Below the pieces are notes generated by a model. It made no database searches, was not told where the DNA came from, and worked only from the letters and a program-made list of their open reading frames with translations. DNA of 64,000 nucleotides. It comes from Sinorhizobium alkalisoli (lineage in GTDB: Bacteria > Pseudomonadota > Alphaproteobacteria > Rhizobiales > Rhizobiaceae). The DNA lies in the NCBI RefSeq assembly GCF_008932245.1, contig NZ_CP034909.1:806001-870000 (forward strand), in the 5' to 3' direction. The translations under genes were made by a program, and so were the position numbers. Positions 32,731 through 41,231 of this stretch are shown in pieces. The stretch's first letter is position 1, and every line of letters starts with the position of its first letter.

Positions 32731-33642
32731 TCAACCGGCAAGCGGTTGCTCCGGGCAGGAATGCTGTGGCTTTGCCATCTTATGGCGCATCTGCCGGAGC
32801 GAATGGCCGACCAAGGCCAGGATCAGGATCGCGCCACCCAGAAGGGTCTGGGCCGTGGGCGTTTCGGAAAAGATGATCCAGACCCAGATCGGTGCCAGCA
32901 CCGTCTCCAGAAGATAGAACATGCCGACTTCAGGCGCCGAGAGATAGCGCGGCCCCGTCGCCAGACAGAAGAAGGCGAGGGGGATCACCACGAGCCCGTT
33001 GACGAGAATGTAGCCGGGCTCGGCGATGGAGAAGCCGTCGGATGGCAGGAGCAGGAGCGCGGCGAGTGCCGGAAAAATCGCGGTCGTCAGTGGCACCAGC
33101 GCCATGTCCCGGCCACTGGCGCGGCTGACGGTGATCGCACTTGCCAGCAGGAAAGCGGAGCACGCGGCCATGGCGTCCCCGAAGAAATGACCGCTTTCCA
33201 GGCCATCCGCGACGATCACTCCGACGCCCAGAAGCATGAACGCCATCGTCAGGAGCGTGGCGCGGGAAGGCCGCTCCTTCAGGAATATCCAGGAGAGAAT
33301 CGCCGCGAACATCGACGTGAATGCAAGGATGAAGACCACATTCGTGGTCGAGGTATTGAATACCGCAAGCAGGAAGGTGAAGGAATTGATGCCGTAGAAG
33401 AGACCGGCCATGAGACCGGCCTTGCCGGGGATCAGCGCGGTCGGCCGGCGCAGCACGCGATTGATAACGAACCAGGCGAGGATCGCGACGGCGAAGGTCG
33501 ACAGGCTGCGCAAGGCGAGCAGCGACCAGACCTCGCCGTTCGCCGAGCGGATCAGCGGAATGTCGAAGGAAAGTGCAAGGCCGCCGAGGCCGGTGATGGC
33601 AAGACCACGCCGGTGGCGGGCGGCGTCAGGAGAGTGGCGCAA
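32731..33642 (-). CDS. DMT (EamA) family transporter
   Basis: This protein of about 303 aa has ten predicted membrane helices arranged as two EamA repeats, with WIFLKERPS ending the first and WIIFSETPTAQTLLGGAIL the second. It is a drug/metabolite exporter of unknown substrate. No ATG with a suitable site occurs near the start of the conserved region; a TTG at 33642, two bases after the bpt stop, gives a protein of normal length and suggests coupling to bpt. The upstream open frame to 33768 lies inside bpt and is rejected as coding. The pairing of bpt and a DMT transporter is not an obvious functional unit. Confidence 0.75.
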   Translation of the reverse strand: MRHSPDAARHRRGLAITGLGGLALSFDIPLIRSANGEVWSLLALRSLSTFAVAILAWFVINRVLRRPTALIPGKAGLMAGLFYGINSFTFLLAVFNTSTTNVVFILAFTSMFAAILSWIFLKERPSRATLLTMAFMLLGVGVIVADGLESGHFFGDAMAACSAFLLASAITVSRASGRDMALVPLTTAIFPALAALLLLPSDGFSIAEPGYILVNGLVVIPLAFFCLATGPRYLSAPEVGMFYLLETVLAPIWVWIIFSETPTAQTLLGGAILILALVGHSLRQMRHKMAKPQHSCPEQPLAG

Positions 33643-33644
33643 GA

Positions 33645-34424
33645 TTAGTCCGTGGAGGTGTCTCTGGATTCGGGATCGCCAGCATAGCGCTCCCAGCCGC
33701 GCGCCATAAGATGCTCCTGCGGCAAAAATTTCGTCTTGTAGCCCATTTTCCGGGAGCCCTTGACCCAATAGCCGAGATAAACATGCGGCAGGCTGCGTTC
33801 CTTCGCCCTGCGGATGTGGTCGAGGATCATGAAGGTGCCGAGCGAACGGTTCGAAAGAGCCGGATCGAAGAAGGAATAGACCATCGACAGCCCGTCGCCC
33901 ATACGGTCGGTCAGCGCCGTGGCAACGAGCGGACCGCGGGCCCTTTCGCTGATCCCGTCGCCCTCGGCCCGCAGCCGGTATTCGATGATGTGGGTATGGA
34001 CATGGGTGTCCTCGACCATCATCGCGTAATCGAGCACGGACATGTCGGACATGCCGCCCTTCTGGTGGCGGTTGTCCAGGTATCGGCGGAAGAGGTTGTA
34101 TTGCTCGCTGGACGGTTCGGCCGGATATTCGGCGGACATGATGTCACGGTTGGCCGCGAGCACGCGGCGCATCGATCGGGTCGGCGCAAATTCGTTGGCG
34201 AGAATGCGCACGGAGACGCAGGCGCGGCAGGTTTCGCAGGCCGGGCGATAGGCGATGTTCTGCGACCGGCGAAAACCGCCCTGGGTCAAGAGATCGTTGA
34301 GCTCGGGGGCTCGTTCACCCACCATGTGGGTGAAGACCTTCCGTTCCATTTCGTTCGGCAGGTAAGGGCACGCTGCCGGCGCGGTCAGGTAGAATTGTGG
34401 AGACGGTGTGGTCTGTGTGTTCAT
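33645..34424 (-). CDS. bpt: aspartate/glutamate leucyltransferase (N-degron pathway)
   Basis: Bpt adds leucine from Leu-tRNA to proteins that begin with Asp or Glu, exposing them to ClpS-ClpAP degradation. The 259-aa protein has the N-terminal cysteine motif [14 protein letters not shown] and the C-terminal transferase block ([20 protein letters not shown] and [15 protein letters not shown]). The length fits the bacterial Bpt form rather than the larger eukaryotic arginyltransferase, though older annotation calls it Ate. It is cytoplasmic. No clpS or aat is nearby. The ATG at 34424 is the only sensible start. Confidence 0.9.
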   Translation of the reverse strand: MNTQTTPSPQFYLTAPAACPYLPNEMERKVFTHMVGERAPELNDLLTQGGFRRSQNIAYRPACETCRACVSVRILANEFAPTRSMRRVLAANRDIMSAEYPAEPSSEQYNLFRRYLDNRHQKGGMSDMSVLDYAMMVEDTHVHTHIIEYRLRAEGDGISERARGPLVATALTDRMGDGLSMVYSFFDPALSNRSLGTFMILDHIRRAKERSLPHVYLGYWVKGSRKMGYKTKFLPQEHLMARGWERYAGDPESRDTSTD

Positions 34425-34542
34425 CGAGCGTGGCGGTCACTCTTCGTGCGGCTCATCGCCATAGGATGGCCGAAGAATGGAAAACGTCAACACACTCGTT
34501 CGGCAAGACACCAGCAAATTCAGGTGGGTTTGGCCGGGGCTG

Positions 34543-35007
34543 TCAGTACATGTCGCGCCGGACGACGACGGTGCCGATCAGAAGGTCGTGCAGCAGCCTC
34601 CCGCGATCAGTGAAGAGGCCGAGCAGCAGGATGAGCGGCGTCAGCAGTGCATTGGCGATCCAGAAGATAGCCAGGTGCACGATGGCCGTCAGGAAATCCA
34701 TCGGCCGCCCGTCGGTGCGGGCGATTGCCACGCCCATGACTTTCATCCCCGGCGATGCCTGATCGCGTCCGCCGACGGTGAGCCCGAAATAGAGCATCGC
34801 CACCAGCGCAAACAGAATCGGATAGAGGAAAAAGCCGAGGCCGAGCGTAAGGATGCCGATGAAGAAAACGACCACCGCCGCCGGGATCCAGAGAAGCGCG
34901 ACAATAACGTAATCGAGGATGAAGGCAAACACCCGGCGCGACAGGACGCCCTGATAGGCGCGCCAATCCTGGCTCGGAAGTCGGAGTTCTTGGTCGTGCA
35001 TGCTCAT
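34543..35007 (-). CDS. RDD family membrane protein
   Basis: This 154-aa protein has three hydrophobic segments and the RDD-family pattern: arginine in LSRRVFAFILDYVIVAL, aspartate in that same helix, and a second conserved region SPGMKVMGVAIARTDGRP. RDD proteins are proposed to affect ion transport, but function is not defined. CGAGGGCCGAA precedes the ATG at 35007; an ATG at 35001 is also possible. It lies between bpt and hemB on the same strand, with 118- and 71-bp gaps, so co-transcription is possible but unproven. Confidence 0.8.
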   Translation of the reverse strand: MSMHDQELRLPSQDWRAYQGVLSRRVFAFILDYVIVALLWIPAAVVVFFIGILTLGLGFFLYPILFALVAMLYFGLTVGGRDQASPGMKVMGVAIARTDGRPMDFLTAIVHLAIFWIANALLTPLILLLGLFTDRGRLLHDLLIGTVVVRRDMY

Positions 35008-35078
35008 TTCGGCCCTCGCGTCGTTCCCGAATCATATGGGGAGCGATTCCGACAAAACAATGCGGGTTGCCGCAAGCG

Positions 35079-36092
35079 TCAGGGATTTTGAAGGAGCTTT
35101 GCCGCCTCGACGGCAAAATAGGTGAGGATGCCGTCGCAGCCCGCCCGCTTGAAGGCAAGCAAGGTTTCGAGCATCACCCGTTCGCCGTCGATCCAGCCAT
35201 TGGCGGCGGCCGCCTTGACCTGCGTGTATTCGCCCGACACCTGATAGGCGAAGACGGGCAGGCCGAAGGCCTCCTTCATTCGCCAGCAGATGTCGAGATA
35301 GGCCAGTCCGGGCTTCACCATCAGCATGTCGGCGCCTTCTTCGACGTCGAGTGCGGCATCGCGAATTGCCTCGGTGCCGTTGGCCGGGTCGATATAGTAA
35401 GTCTTCTTGTCGCCCTTGAGCAGTCCGCCGGTGCCGATCGCCTCGCGATAGGGGCCATAGAAGGCGGAGGCGAATTTCGTCGCATAGGACATGATGCCGA
35501 CAGTCTGGTGACCGCTCGCATCAAGCGCTTCGCGGATTGCGCCGATCCGCCCGTCCATCATGTCGGAAGGAGCGATGATGTCGGAGCCGGCATTCGCCTG
35601 GATCACTGCCGCCCTGGCAATCGCCTCCACCGTCTCGTCATTGACGATCTCGCCGTCGCGCAGGATGCCGTCGTGGCCGTGACTGGTGAAGGGGTCAAGC
35701 GCCACGTCGGTGATGACGCCGATATGGGGAACTGCTTTCTTGATCGCTCGGGTCGCCTGGTTGATGAGGTTGTCGGGCGCGAGGCTGTGCGAGCCGGTCT
35801 CGTCGCGCAGCGCCACGTCGATATTGGGGAAGGTGGCGATGGCTGGAATGCCGAGATCGGCCGCCTCCTTTGCCGCCTCGACCGCCTTGTCGACGCTCAT
35901 GCGGTTGACACCTGGCATCGCTTCGATCGGGTCGACGATGCCATTGCCGGGGACAATGAAGATGGGCCAGATCAGGTCGTCGACGGTGAGGCGGTTTTCC
36001 TGGACCAGCCGACGCGTCCAGTCCGCCTTGCGGTTGCGGCGCATGCGGCGGTGTCCGGTTATCCTGTCCACAAGATTTGTACTGCCGTTCAT
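35079..36092 (-). CDS. hemB: delta-aminolevulinic acid dehydratase (porphobilinogen synthase)
   Basis: HemB condenses two 5-aminolevulinate molecules to porphobilinogen in heme synthesis. The 337-aa enzyme has both active-site lysine motifs (GIMSYATKFASAFYGPYRE and DMLMVKPGLAYLDI). The metal-binding loop DPFTSHGHDGILRDG carries Asp and lacks the Cys triad of zinc enzymes, which points to the magnesium-dependent rhizobial type. The ATG at 36092 follows AGGCGCG and gives MNGSTNLVDRITGHRRMRRN as expected. A much longer open frame upstream is not coding. Confidence 0.96.
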   Translation of the reverse strand: MNGSTNLVDRITGHRRMRRNRKADWTRRLVQENRLTVDDLIWPIFIVPGNGIVDPIEAMPGVNRMSVDKAVEAAKEAADLGIPAIATFPNIDVALRDETGSHSLAPDNLINQATRAIKKAVPHIGVITDVALDPFTSHGHDGILRDGEIVNDETVEAIARAAVIQANAGSDIIAPSDMMDGRIGAIREALDASGHQTVGIMSYATKFASAFYGPYREAIGTGGLLKGDKKTYYIDPANGTEAIRDAALDVEEGADMLMVKPGLAYLDICWRMKEAFGLPVFAYQVSGEYTQVKAAAANGWIDGERVMLETLLAFKRAGCDGILTYFAVEAAKLLQNP

Positions 36093-36275
36093 CGCGCCTG
36101 GCGCCTTTCCTTCGTCTCTATCCTGAACGCGGTTTATCACGCGCCTCACCGGGTTGAAAACAGTCTTGCGAGGCGCGTGCCTGCGGCATTTTTCGCTCGA
36201 CGAGAGGTGTGATCGAGATCGCCTTCCCGTCCTTCGTGCTGGTGCGCCGAATGCGCACGGCCTATCTTGCGACCT

Positions 36276-36713
36276 ATGCTTCATGATTCTCAGCATGTGC
36301 CGAAGCCGTCGCTTGTCGAAATTCTCTTCGGCTGGTTTCTGCGGCTGGTGTCCATCGCCTGTTTCTGGTTCGCGCTCGAATACTGGGCGATGCTGATCGG
36401 TTTTTCCCATGGCGGCGCCGGCCGGTTCGATCTCTTGCCGCCTCAATGGCGCGCGGCCGCGACGGCGCTTGCCGTCGTCTACCCGGTTGCGGCGATCGGT
36501 CTGTGGCTGCTCGTCTCCTGGGGTCCGGTGGTCTGGGTCGTCGCCGCTGCAATCGAAATCGCGATGTACGAGTCCTATCCGGGCATTCTCGGCGCACGTC
36601 CGTTCCTGCTCCTGCTGCACGGGAGCGTCGCCGTCACCTTCGTCCTCTTTCGTGCCGTGCTCTATTTTCAGCGGCTGCGCCAGGCGCGGAAGGTAAGGGT
36701 TGATTCACCCTGA
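36276..36713 (+). CDS. DUF6163-like small membrane protein
   Basis: This 145-aa protein has four predicted membrane helices (FGWFLRLVSIACFWFALEYW, ALAVVYPVAAIGLWLLVSW, VVWVVAAAIEIAMY and a fourth). A short N-terminus MLHDSQHVPKPSLVEILFG and a basic tail follow. I assign it to the rhizobial DUF6163 family with moderate confidence from memory of length and topology; function is unknown. The start at 36276 is chosen over 36267. It is divergent from hemB and immediately precedes ldtR. Confidence 0.65.
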   Translation: MLHDSQHVPKPSLVEILFGWFLRLVSIACFWFALEYWAMLIGFSHGGAGRFDLLPPQWRAAATALAVVYPVAAIGLWLLVSWGPVVWVVAAAIEIAMYESYPGILGARPFLLLLHGSVAVTFVLFRAVLYFQRLRQARKVRVDSP

Positions 36714-36846
36714 GACAGGCTCCGGCAGTGGTAAGTACATGTTAAGGCTGCGGTTTAAGTAGAATTTTATACGTATTCGATAGGGTCTCACTCAAGGCGG
36801 GAAAACAAAGAGACACCGCCAAGCGAAACAGTGAGGCACGAAGAAA

Positions 36847-37371
36847 ATGAACACGAAAATGAAGCCGCAGGCCGCAGCGCCCCAATACACCCAAGGTAAT
36901 CTCCAGGAAGAGACGATCCGTGGTCTCTATCTCGAATCCCTTCACCTCGTCGAGCGTTTGCATCGGCGCCTGCTGGACGTCATCAAAGACGAATTCGACC
37001 GTCAGGGCCGCAGCGACGTCAATGCCGTCCAGGCGCTCTTGCTCTTCAACATCGGCAACTCCGAACTGACCGCCGGCGAGCTTCGCTCACGGGGTTACTA
37101 TCTCGGCTCGAACGTTTCCTACAATGTCAAGAAGCTGGTCGATCTCGGTCTAATAAACCACCAACGCTCCCGCGTCGATCGCCGTTCGGTTCGCATCAGC
37201 CTGACCGAGGAAGGCCAGGAGATCGCCGAAACGGTCGCCAGGCTCTATGAGCGCCACATCGTCTCGATCGACAAGGTCGGCGGCATCGGCTCCGAGGAGT
37301 TCACGCAGATGAACAAGCTCTTGCAGCGCCTCGATCGCTTTTGGAACGACAGCATCATGTATCGCCTTTAG
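36847..37371 (+). CDS. ldtR: MarR-family transcriptional regulator LdtR
   Basis: This 174-aa winged-helix protein matches LdtR, the MarR-type regulator described in Liberibacter asiaticus and Sinorhizobium that controls an L,D-transpeptidase gene and osmotic tolerance. The DNA-binding part is NSELTAGELRSRGYYLGSNV, with the wing LINHQRSRVDRRSVRISLT, followed by a C-terminal dimerisation helix. The next gene, 440 bp away on the same strand, encodes the L,D-transpeptidase target, in agreement with that system. A small-molecule ligand is expected but not visible. The ATG is preceded by CACGAAGAAA, a modest ribosome-binding site. Confidence 0.88.
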   Translation: MNTKMKPQAAAPQYTQGNLQEETIRGLYLESLHLVERLHRRLLDVIKDEFDRQGRSDVNAVQALLLFNIGNSELTAGELRSRGYYLGSNVSYNVKKLVDLGLINHQRSRVDRRSVRISLTEEGQEIAETVARLYERHIVSIDKVGGIGSEEFTQMNKLLQRLDRFWNDSIMYRL

Positions 37372-37812
37372 TTGGGCGGCGGTCACCTCCAGCACCAGAG
37401 GTCGGGCGCAATCCCTGCGTGTCCGGCCTTTGCTGATATTGTCCGCGGTGATTGTGGGCGCTCCTCCGCCGGCGGTCGGCCGTTTTGGCCGCCGAGACAC
37501 GAATCGGCCATATTGCTGTGACAGCGACGCAGGCACGCGGCAGGTTCTCGTGTGCGGTTGCGTTTCGTCGCCGTCCGCCTGCCGGTATGGCTCTCGCTTG
37601 CATGACCGTGTAGGTATGTGTGGGGCGGGTGGGCATGCGAGTTAACCTTTGTTAACCACGTTCGTGCTACTGCTTGTCTCCTTGAATCGACCTCTGGTGA
37701 GGGAGGCATGCAGCAGTTCAAAGAGCTGTAGCGACCCCTGCGCGTCTGATGGGACGCGTGGGCGCTGCAGGGCTCGGGCAGCGCGTTTCGACGCATTGAG
37801 ATGGTAGGGACT
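37372..37812. other. 441-bp ldtR-ldtP intergenic region
   Basis: It contains no supported gene. A GTTAACCTTTGTTAAC stretch at 37641-37656 (two palindromic GTTAAC hexamers) lies about 160 bp before ldtP. GTTAA/GTTTAA copies also occur at 36747-36760 before ldtR, so it is a possible LdtR target. A degenerate type A mosaic repeat occupies 37677-37766. A GC-rich imperfect stem near 37470-37492 follows ldtR but lacks a T-tract. Confidence 0.4.
37677..37766. repeat. rhizobial intergenic mosaic repeat, type A copy 2 (degenerate)
   Basis: It aligns with the copy at 28086: GTCTCCTTGAATCGACCTC, then GGCATGCAGCAGTTCAAAG, AGCTGTAGCG, and GCGCGTCTGATGGGACGCG in place of the second palindrome. Both palindromes have mismatches and the arms no longer pair perfectly. 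It lies immediately before ldtP and so lies within or near its 5' leader. Confidence 0.55.
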
Positions 37813-39144
37813 ATGTCGAAAAAGAACGGAATTGATGCTAACTCGCGTCGCGCATTTCTGCGCTCGGCCGCAGCGTTTGGCGCCGCGGCATGGGCCGGGT
37901 CTGCGTATGCTCAGACGGCGCTGGATGAGCTCATCAATTCGCCGCGTCGCGGCTCCTGGGACGACCAGTTCGACGCAAAGGCCTCGCGCACCGCAACGGC
38001 AGTCCTCTCCAACACGCCGGTCTTCGGACCCGAGACGATCGCGCATGTGCAGCAGGCGATTTTCGACTACCAGCAGATCGTCGCCGCCGGCGGATGGCCG
38101 ATGGTAACGGCGCCATCGACCGTGCGGCTGGAACTCGGGGTGAACGACCCAGCCGTCCAGCAGTTGCGTCAACGGCTGATGGTCTCCGGCGACCTGCCTC
38201 GCGCGGCCGGCATTTCCTCCGCCTTCGATTCCTATGTCGACGGCGCGGTCAAGCGATTCCAGGCCCGCCACGGGCTGCCGACGGACGGCGTGATCGGCGA
38301 GTTCACGCTGAAGGCGCTCAATGTCGACGCCGCCACCCGACTGGCTCAGCTCGAAACCAACCTCGTGCGGTTGCAGTCGATGTCCGGCGATCTCGGCCGC
38401 CGCTATGTCATGGTCAACATTCCCGCAGCCTATATCGAGGCGGTCGAGAACGGTCGCGTCGTGCTGCGCCACACCGCCATTGTCGGCAAGATCGACCGCC
38501 AGTCGCCGATCCTCAACTCCAAGATCTACGAGGTCATCCTCAATCCCTATTGGACCGCGCCGCGCTCGATCGTTCAGAAGGACATCATGCCGCTGATGCG
38601 CAAGGACCCGACCTATCTGGAGCGCAACGCCATCCGCCTCTTCGATGCCAGCGGCAACGAAGTTTCGCCAGAAACGGTGGACTGGAATGCGGAAAAGGCG
38701 CCGAACCTGATGTTCCGGCAGGATCCGGGCAAGATCAATGCGATGTCCTCGACGAAGATCAACTTCCACAACGAGCACGCGGTCTACATGCACGACACCC
38801 CGCAGCAGGGCCTGTTCAACAAGCTGATGCGCTTCGAATCCTCCGGCTGCGTACGCGTGCAGAACGTGCGTGACCTTTCGACCTGGCTGCTCAAGGAGAC
38901 GCCCGGCTGGTCGCGCCAGCAGATCGAGGCGACGATCAAGTCGGGAGTCAACACGCCGATCGAGCTCGCCGAAGAGGTGCCGGTCTATTTCACTTACGTC
39001 ACCGCATGGTCGGCGAAGGATCGCGTAGTCCAGTTCCGCGACGATATCTACCAGCGCGACGGCGCGGCCGAACTCGCGCTGCAGACCACGACCGGAATCG
39101 AGCAATCGGCCGGACCGATCGACGCCGACGCCCTGCCGCAATAA
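37813..39144 (+). CDS. ldtP: L,D-transpeptidase (YkuD), Tat-exported
   Basis: This 443-aa periplasmic enzyme makes 3-3 cross-links in peptidoglycan. A Tat-like signal (SRRAFLRSAAAFGAAAWAG) is followed by a peptidoglycan-binding domain (FQARHGLPTDGVIGEFTLKAL, about residues 155-175) and a YkuD catalytic domain. That domain shows HNEHAVYMHDTP and the catalytic cysteine in SSGCVRVQNVRDL. The start at 37813 has AGGGACT upstream and places the signal correctly; an ATG at 37801 is an alternative. It is the known target of LdtR encoded just upstream. The gene is followed by a strong terminator. Confidence 0.9.
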   Translation: MSKKNGIDANSRRAFLRSAAAFGAAAWAGSAYAQTALDELINSPRRGSWDDQFDAKASRTATAVLSNTPVFGPETIAHVQQAIFDYQQIVAAGGWPMVTAPSTVRLELGVNDPAVQQLRQRLMVSGDLPRAAGISSAFDSYVDGAVKRFQARHGLPTDGVIGEFTLKALNVDAATRLAQLETNLVRLQSMSGDLGRRYVMVNIPAAYIEAVENGRVVLRHTAIVGKIDRQSPILNSKIYEVILNPYWTAPRSIVQKDIMPLMRKDPTYLERNAIRLFDASGNEVSPETVDWNAEKAPNLMFRQDPGKINAMSSTKINFHNEHAVYMHDTPQQGLFNKLMRFESSGCVRVQNVRDLSTWLLKETPGWSRQQIEATIKSGVNTPIELAEEVPVYFTYVTAWSAKDRVVQFRDDIYQRDGAAELALQTTTGIEQSAGPIDADALPQ

Positions 39145-39166
39145 GCAAGGTGCCGTATTCTTCGAC

Positions 39167-39201
39167 AAAGGCCGCGCATCTCCATGGAATGCGCGGCCTT
39201 T
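39167..39201 (+). terminator. rho-independent terminator after ldtP
   Basis: AAAGGCCGCGCAT (39167-39179) and ATGCGCGGCCTTT (39189-39201) form a perfect 13-bp stem with a 9-nt loop. The T-rich end is provided by the stem itself. Confidence 0.75.
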
Positions 39202-39329
39202 CACGTGATTGCGGTCTCGATATTTGGGCGCCCCGGATGGTGGAAATGGCGCAATCCGCATAGCGGATATTGCCCTCGGCGTGCGAGGAAGATAAAGGAA
39301 CACCCACCTTTGAGAGGAGCCTCGAGCCG

Positions 39330-40625
39330 ATGCTTGCACAGACCAACGACGCCTTTTTCACCCGCTCTCTCGCCGATAGCGATCCGGAGATCTCCGGTGC
39401 GATCGAGAAGGAGCTCGGTCGCCAGCGCCATGAGATCGAGCTGATCGCTTCCGAAAACATCGTTTCGCGCGCCGTGCTCGAGGCCCAGGGCTCGATCATG
39501 ACGAACAAATATGCCGAGGGCTATCCGGGCAAGCGCTATTACGGCGGCTGCCAGTTCGTCGACATCGCCGAGGAACTGGCGATCGAGCGCGCCAAGAAGC
39601 TCTTCGGTGTCAATTTCGCCAACGTGCAGCCGAATTCGGGCTCACAGATGAACCAGGCGGTGTTCCTGGCGCTGCTGCAGCCGGGCGACACCTTCATGGG
39701 TCTCGACCTCAATTCCGGCGGTCACCTGACCCACGGTTCCCCGGTCAACATGTCGGGTAAGTGGTTCAACGTCGTTTCCTACGGGGTGCGTGAAGACGAC
39801 CATCTGCTCGACATGGATGACGTTGCCGAGAAGGCGCGCAGGCACAAGCCGAAACTGATCATCGCCGGCGGCACCGCCTATTCGCGCATCTGGGACTGGA
39901 AGCGCTTCCGCGAAATCGCCGACGAGATCGGCGCCTGGCTGATGGTCGACATGGCGCATATCGCGGGCCTCGTTGCCGGCGGCCAGCATCCTTCGCCGTT
40001 CCCCCATTGCCATGTCGCGACGACGACCACGCACAAGTCGTTGCGCGGTCCCCGCGGCGGCATGGTTCTCACCAATGACGAAGAGATTGCCAAGAAGATC
40101 AACTCGGCCGTCTTCCCGGGTCTGCAGGGCGGTCCTCTGATGCATGTGATCGCCGCCAAGGCTGTCGCTTTCGGTGAGGCTCTGCAGCCCTCCTTCAAGG
40201 ATTATGCGGCACAAATCGTCAAGAACGCCCGCACCCTTGCGGAAACGCTGAAGGCCAACGGTCTCGATATTGTCTCGGGCGGTACCGACAACCACCTGAT
40301 GCTGGTGGATCTGCGCAAGAAGAATGCGACCGGCAAGCGTGCCGAGGCCGCGCTCGGACGCGCCTTCATCACCTGCAACAAGAACGGCATCCCCTTCGAT
40401 CCGGAAAAGCCCTTCGTCACCTCGGGCGTGCGCCTCGGCGCGCCGGCCGGCACCACGCGCGGCTTCAAGGAAGCGGAATTCAAGGAAATCGGCGAGCTCA
40501 TCGTCGAAGTCCTCGATGGCCTCAAGGCCGCGAATTCCGACGAGGGCAATGCCGCGGTCGAAGCGGCGGTCCGCGAGAAGGTGGTGAAGCTCACCGATCG
40601 CTTCCCCATGTACAGCTACATGTAA
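39330..40625 (+). CDS. glyA: serine hydroxymethyltransferase
   Basis: GlyA converts serine and tetrahydrofolate to glycine and 5,10-methylenetetrahydrofolate using pyridoxal phosphate. The 431-aa protein has [34 protein letters not shown], the PLP-binding lysine in [14 protein letters not shown], and [18 protein letters not shown]. The start at 39330 is preferred because GAGAGGAG lies upstream and the protein begins at the conserved region; a 20-residue upstream extension is rejected. It heads a cluster with nrdR and riboflavin genes that is common in rhizobia. No riboswitch was found in the 185-bp leader. Confidence 0.97.
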   Translation: MLAQTNDAFFTRSLADSDPEISGAIEKELGRQRHEIELIASENIVSRAVLEAQGSIMTNKYAEGYPGKRYYGGCQFVDIAEELAIERAKKLFGVNFANVQPNSGSQMNQAVFLALLQPGDTFMGLDLNSGGHLTHGSPVNMSGKWFNVVSYGVREDDHLLDMDDVAEKARRHKPKLIIAGGTAYSRIWDWKRFREIADEIGAWLMVDMAHIAGLVAGGQHPSPFPHCHVATTTTHKSLRGPRGGMVLTNDEEIAKKINSAVFPGLQGGPLMHVIAAKAVAFGEALQPSFKDYAAQIVKNARTLAETLKANGLDIVSGGTDNHLMLVDLRKKNATGKRAEAALGRAFITCNKNGIPFDPEKPFVTSGVRLGAPAGTTRGFKEAEFKEIGELIVEVLDGLKAANSDEGNAAVEAAVREKVVKLTDRFPMYSYM

Positions 40626-40637
40626 TCGGAAGGCCGC

Positions 40638-41111
40638 ATGCGCTGCCCCTATTGTGGTTCTGAAGACAGCCAGGTGAAGGATTCCCGTCCAGCCGAGGAC
40701 GGGAACGCCATTCGCCGTCGCCGCATCTGCCCGGACTGCGGCGGCCGGTTCACGACTTTCGAGAGGGTGCAGCTGCGTGAGCTGATGATCATCAAGAAGA
40801 CCGGCCGAAAGGTGCCTTTCGACCGGGACAAGCTGTTGCGATCCTTCGAGATCGCGCTCAGGAAACGCCCGGTCGACCGTGATCGGATCGAGCGGGCAGT
40901 CTCCGGCATCGTCCGCCGCCTGGAGAGCTCCGGAGAGACGGAGATCCACTCGGAGGAAATCGGCCTCCAGGTGCTCGAGGCGCTGAAGAGTCTCGACGAC
41001 GTCGCCTTCGTCCGCTACGCCTCCGTCTATCGCGATTTCTCCCACGCCGACGATTTCGAGAAGGTGATCGCCGAAATCAGCGCCAAGATCGCGCGCGATC
41101 CCGGAGAATAG
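40638..41111 (+). CDS. nrdR: transcriptional repressor NrdR
   Basis: NrdR represses ribonucleotide reductase genes according to ATP/dATP level. The 157-aa protein has the N-terminal zinc ribbon [18 protein letters not shown]...[12 protein letters not shown] (four cysteines) and an ATP-cone domain starting at [21 protein letters not shown], the usual order. It lies 12 bp after glyA and is probably cotranscribed. Confidence 0.96.
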   Translation: MRCPYCGSEDSQVKDSRPAEDGNAIRRRRICPDCGGRFTTFERVQLRELMIIKKTGRKVPFDRDKLLRSFEIALRKRPVDRDRIERAVSGIVRRLESSGETEIHSEEIGLQVLEALKSLDDVAFVRYASVYRDFSHADDFEKVIAEISAKIARDPGE

Positions 41112-41231
41112 CCAGAGCAGATATTCGTGGTCCCTCCCGAGCTGTCTGCCCCGGTTCCTTTATTGCCACAGGTCTGGTCGCGAAACGGTGGGACACTTTC
41201 GCGGAACCTGCATTGGGAGACTGGGAGGCGC

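Noticed and set aside
39202..39329. Glycine riboswitch before glyA
   Set aside because: No tandem aptamer-like structure or conserved core was found in the 128-bp leader.
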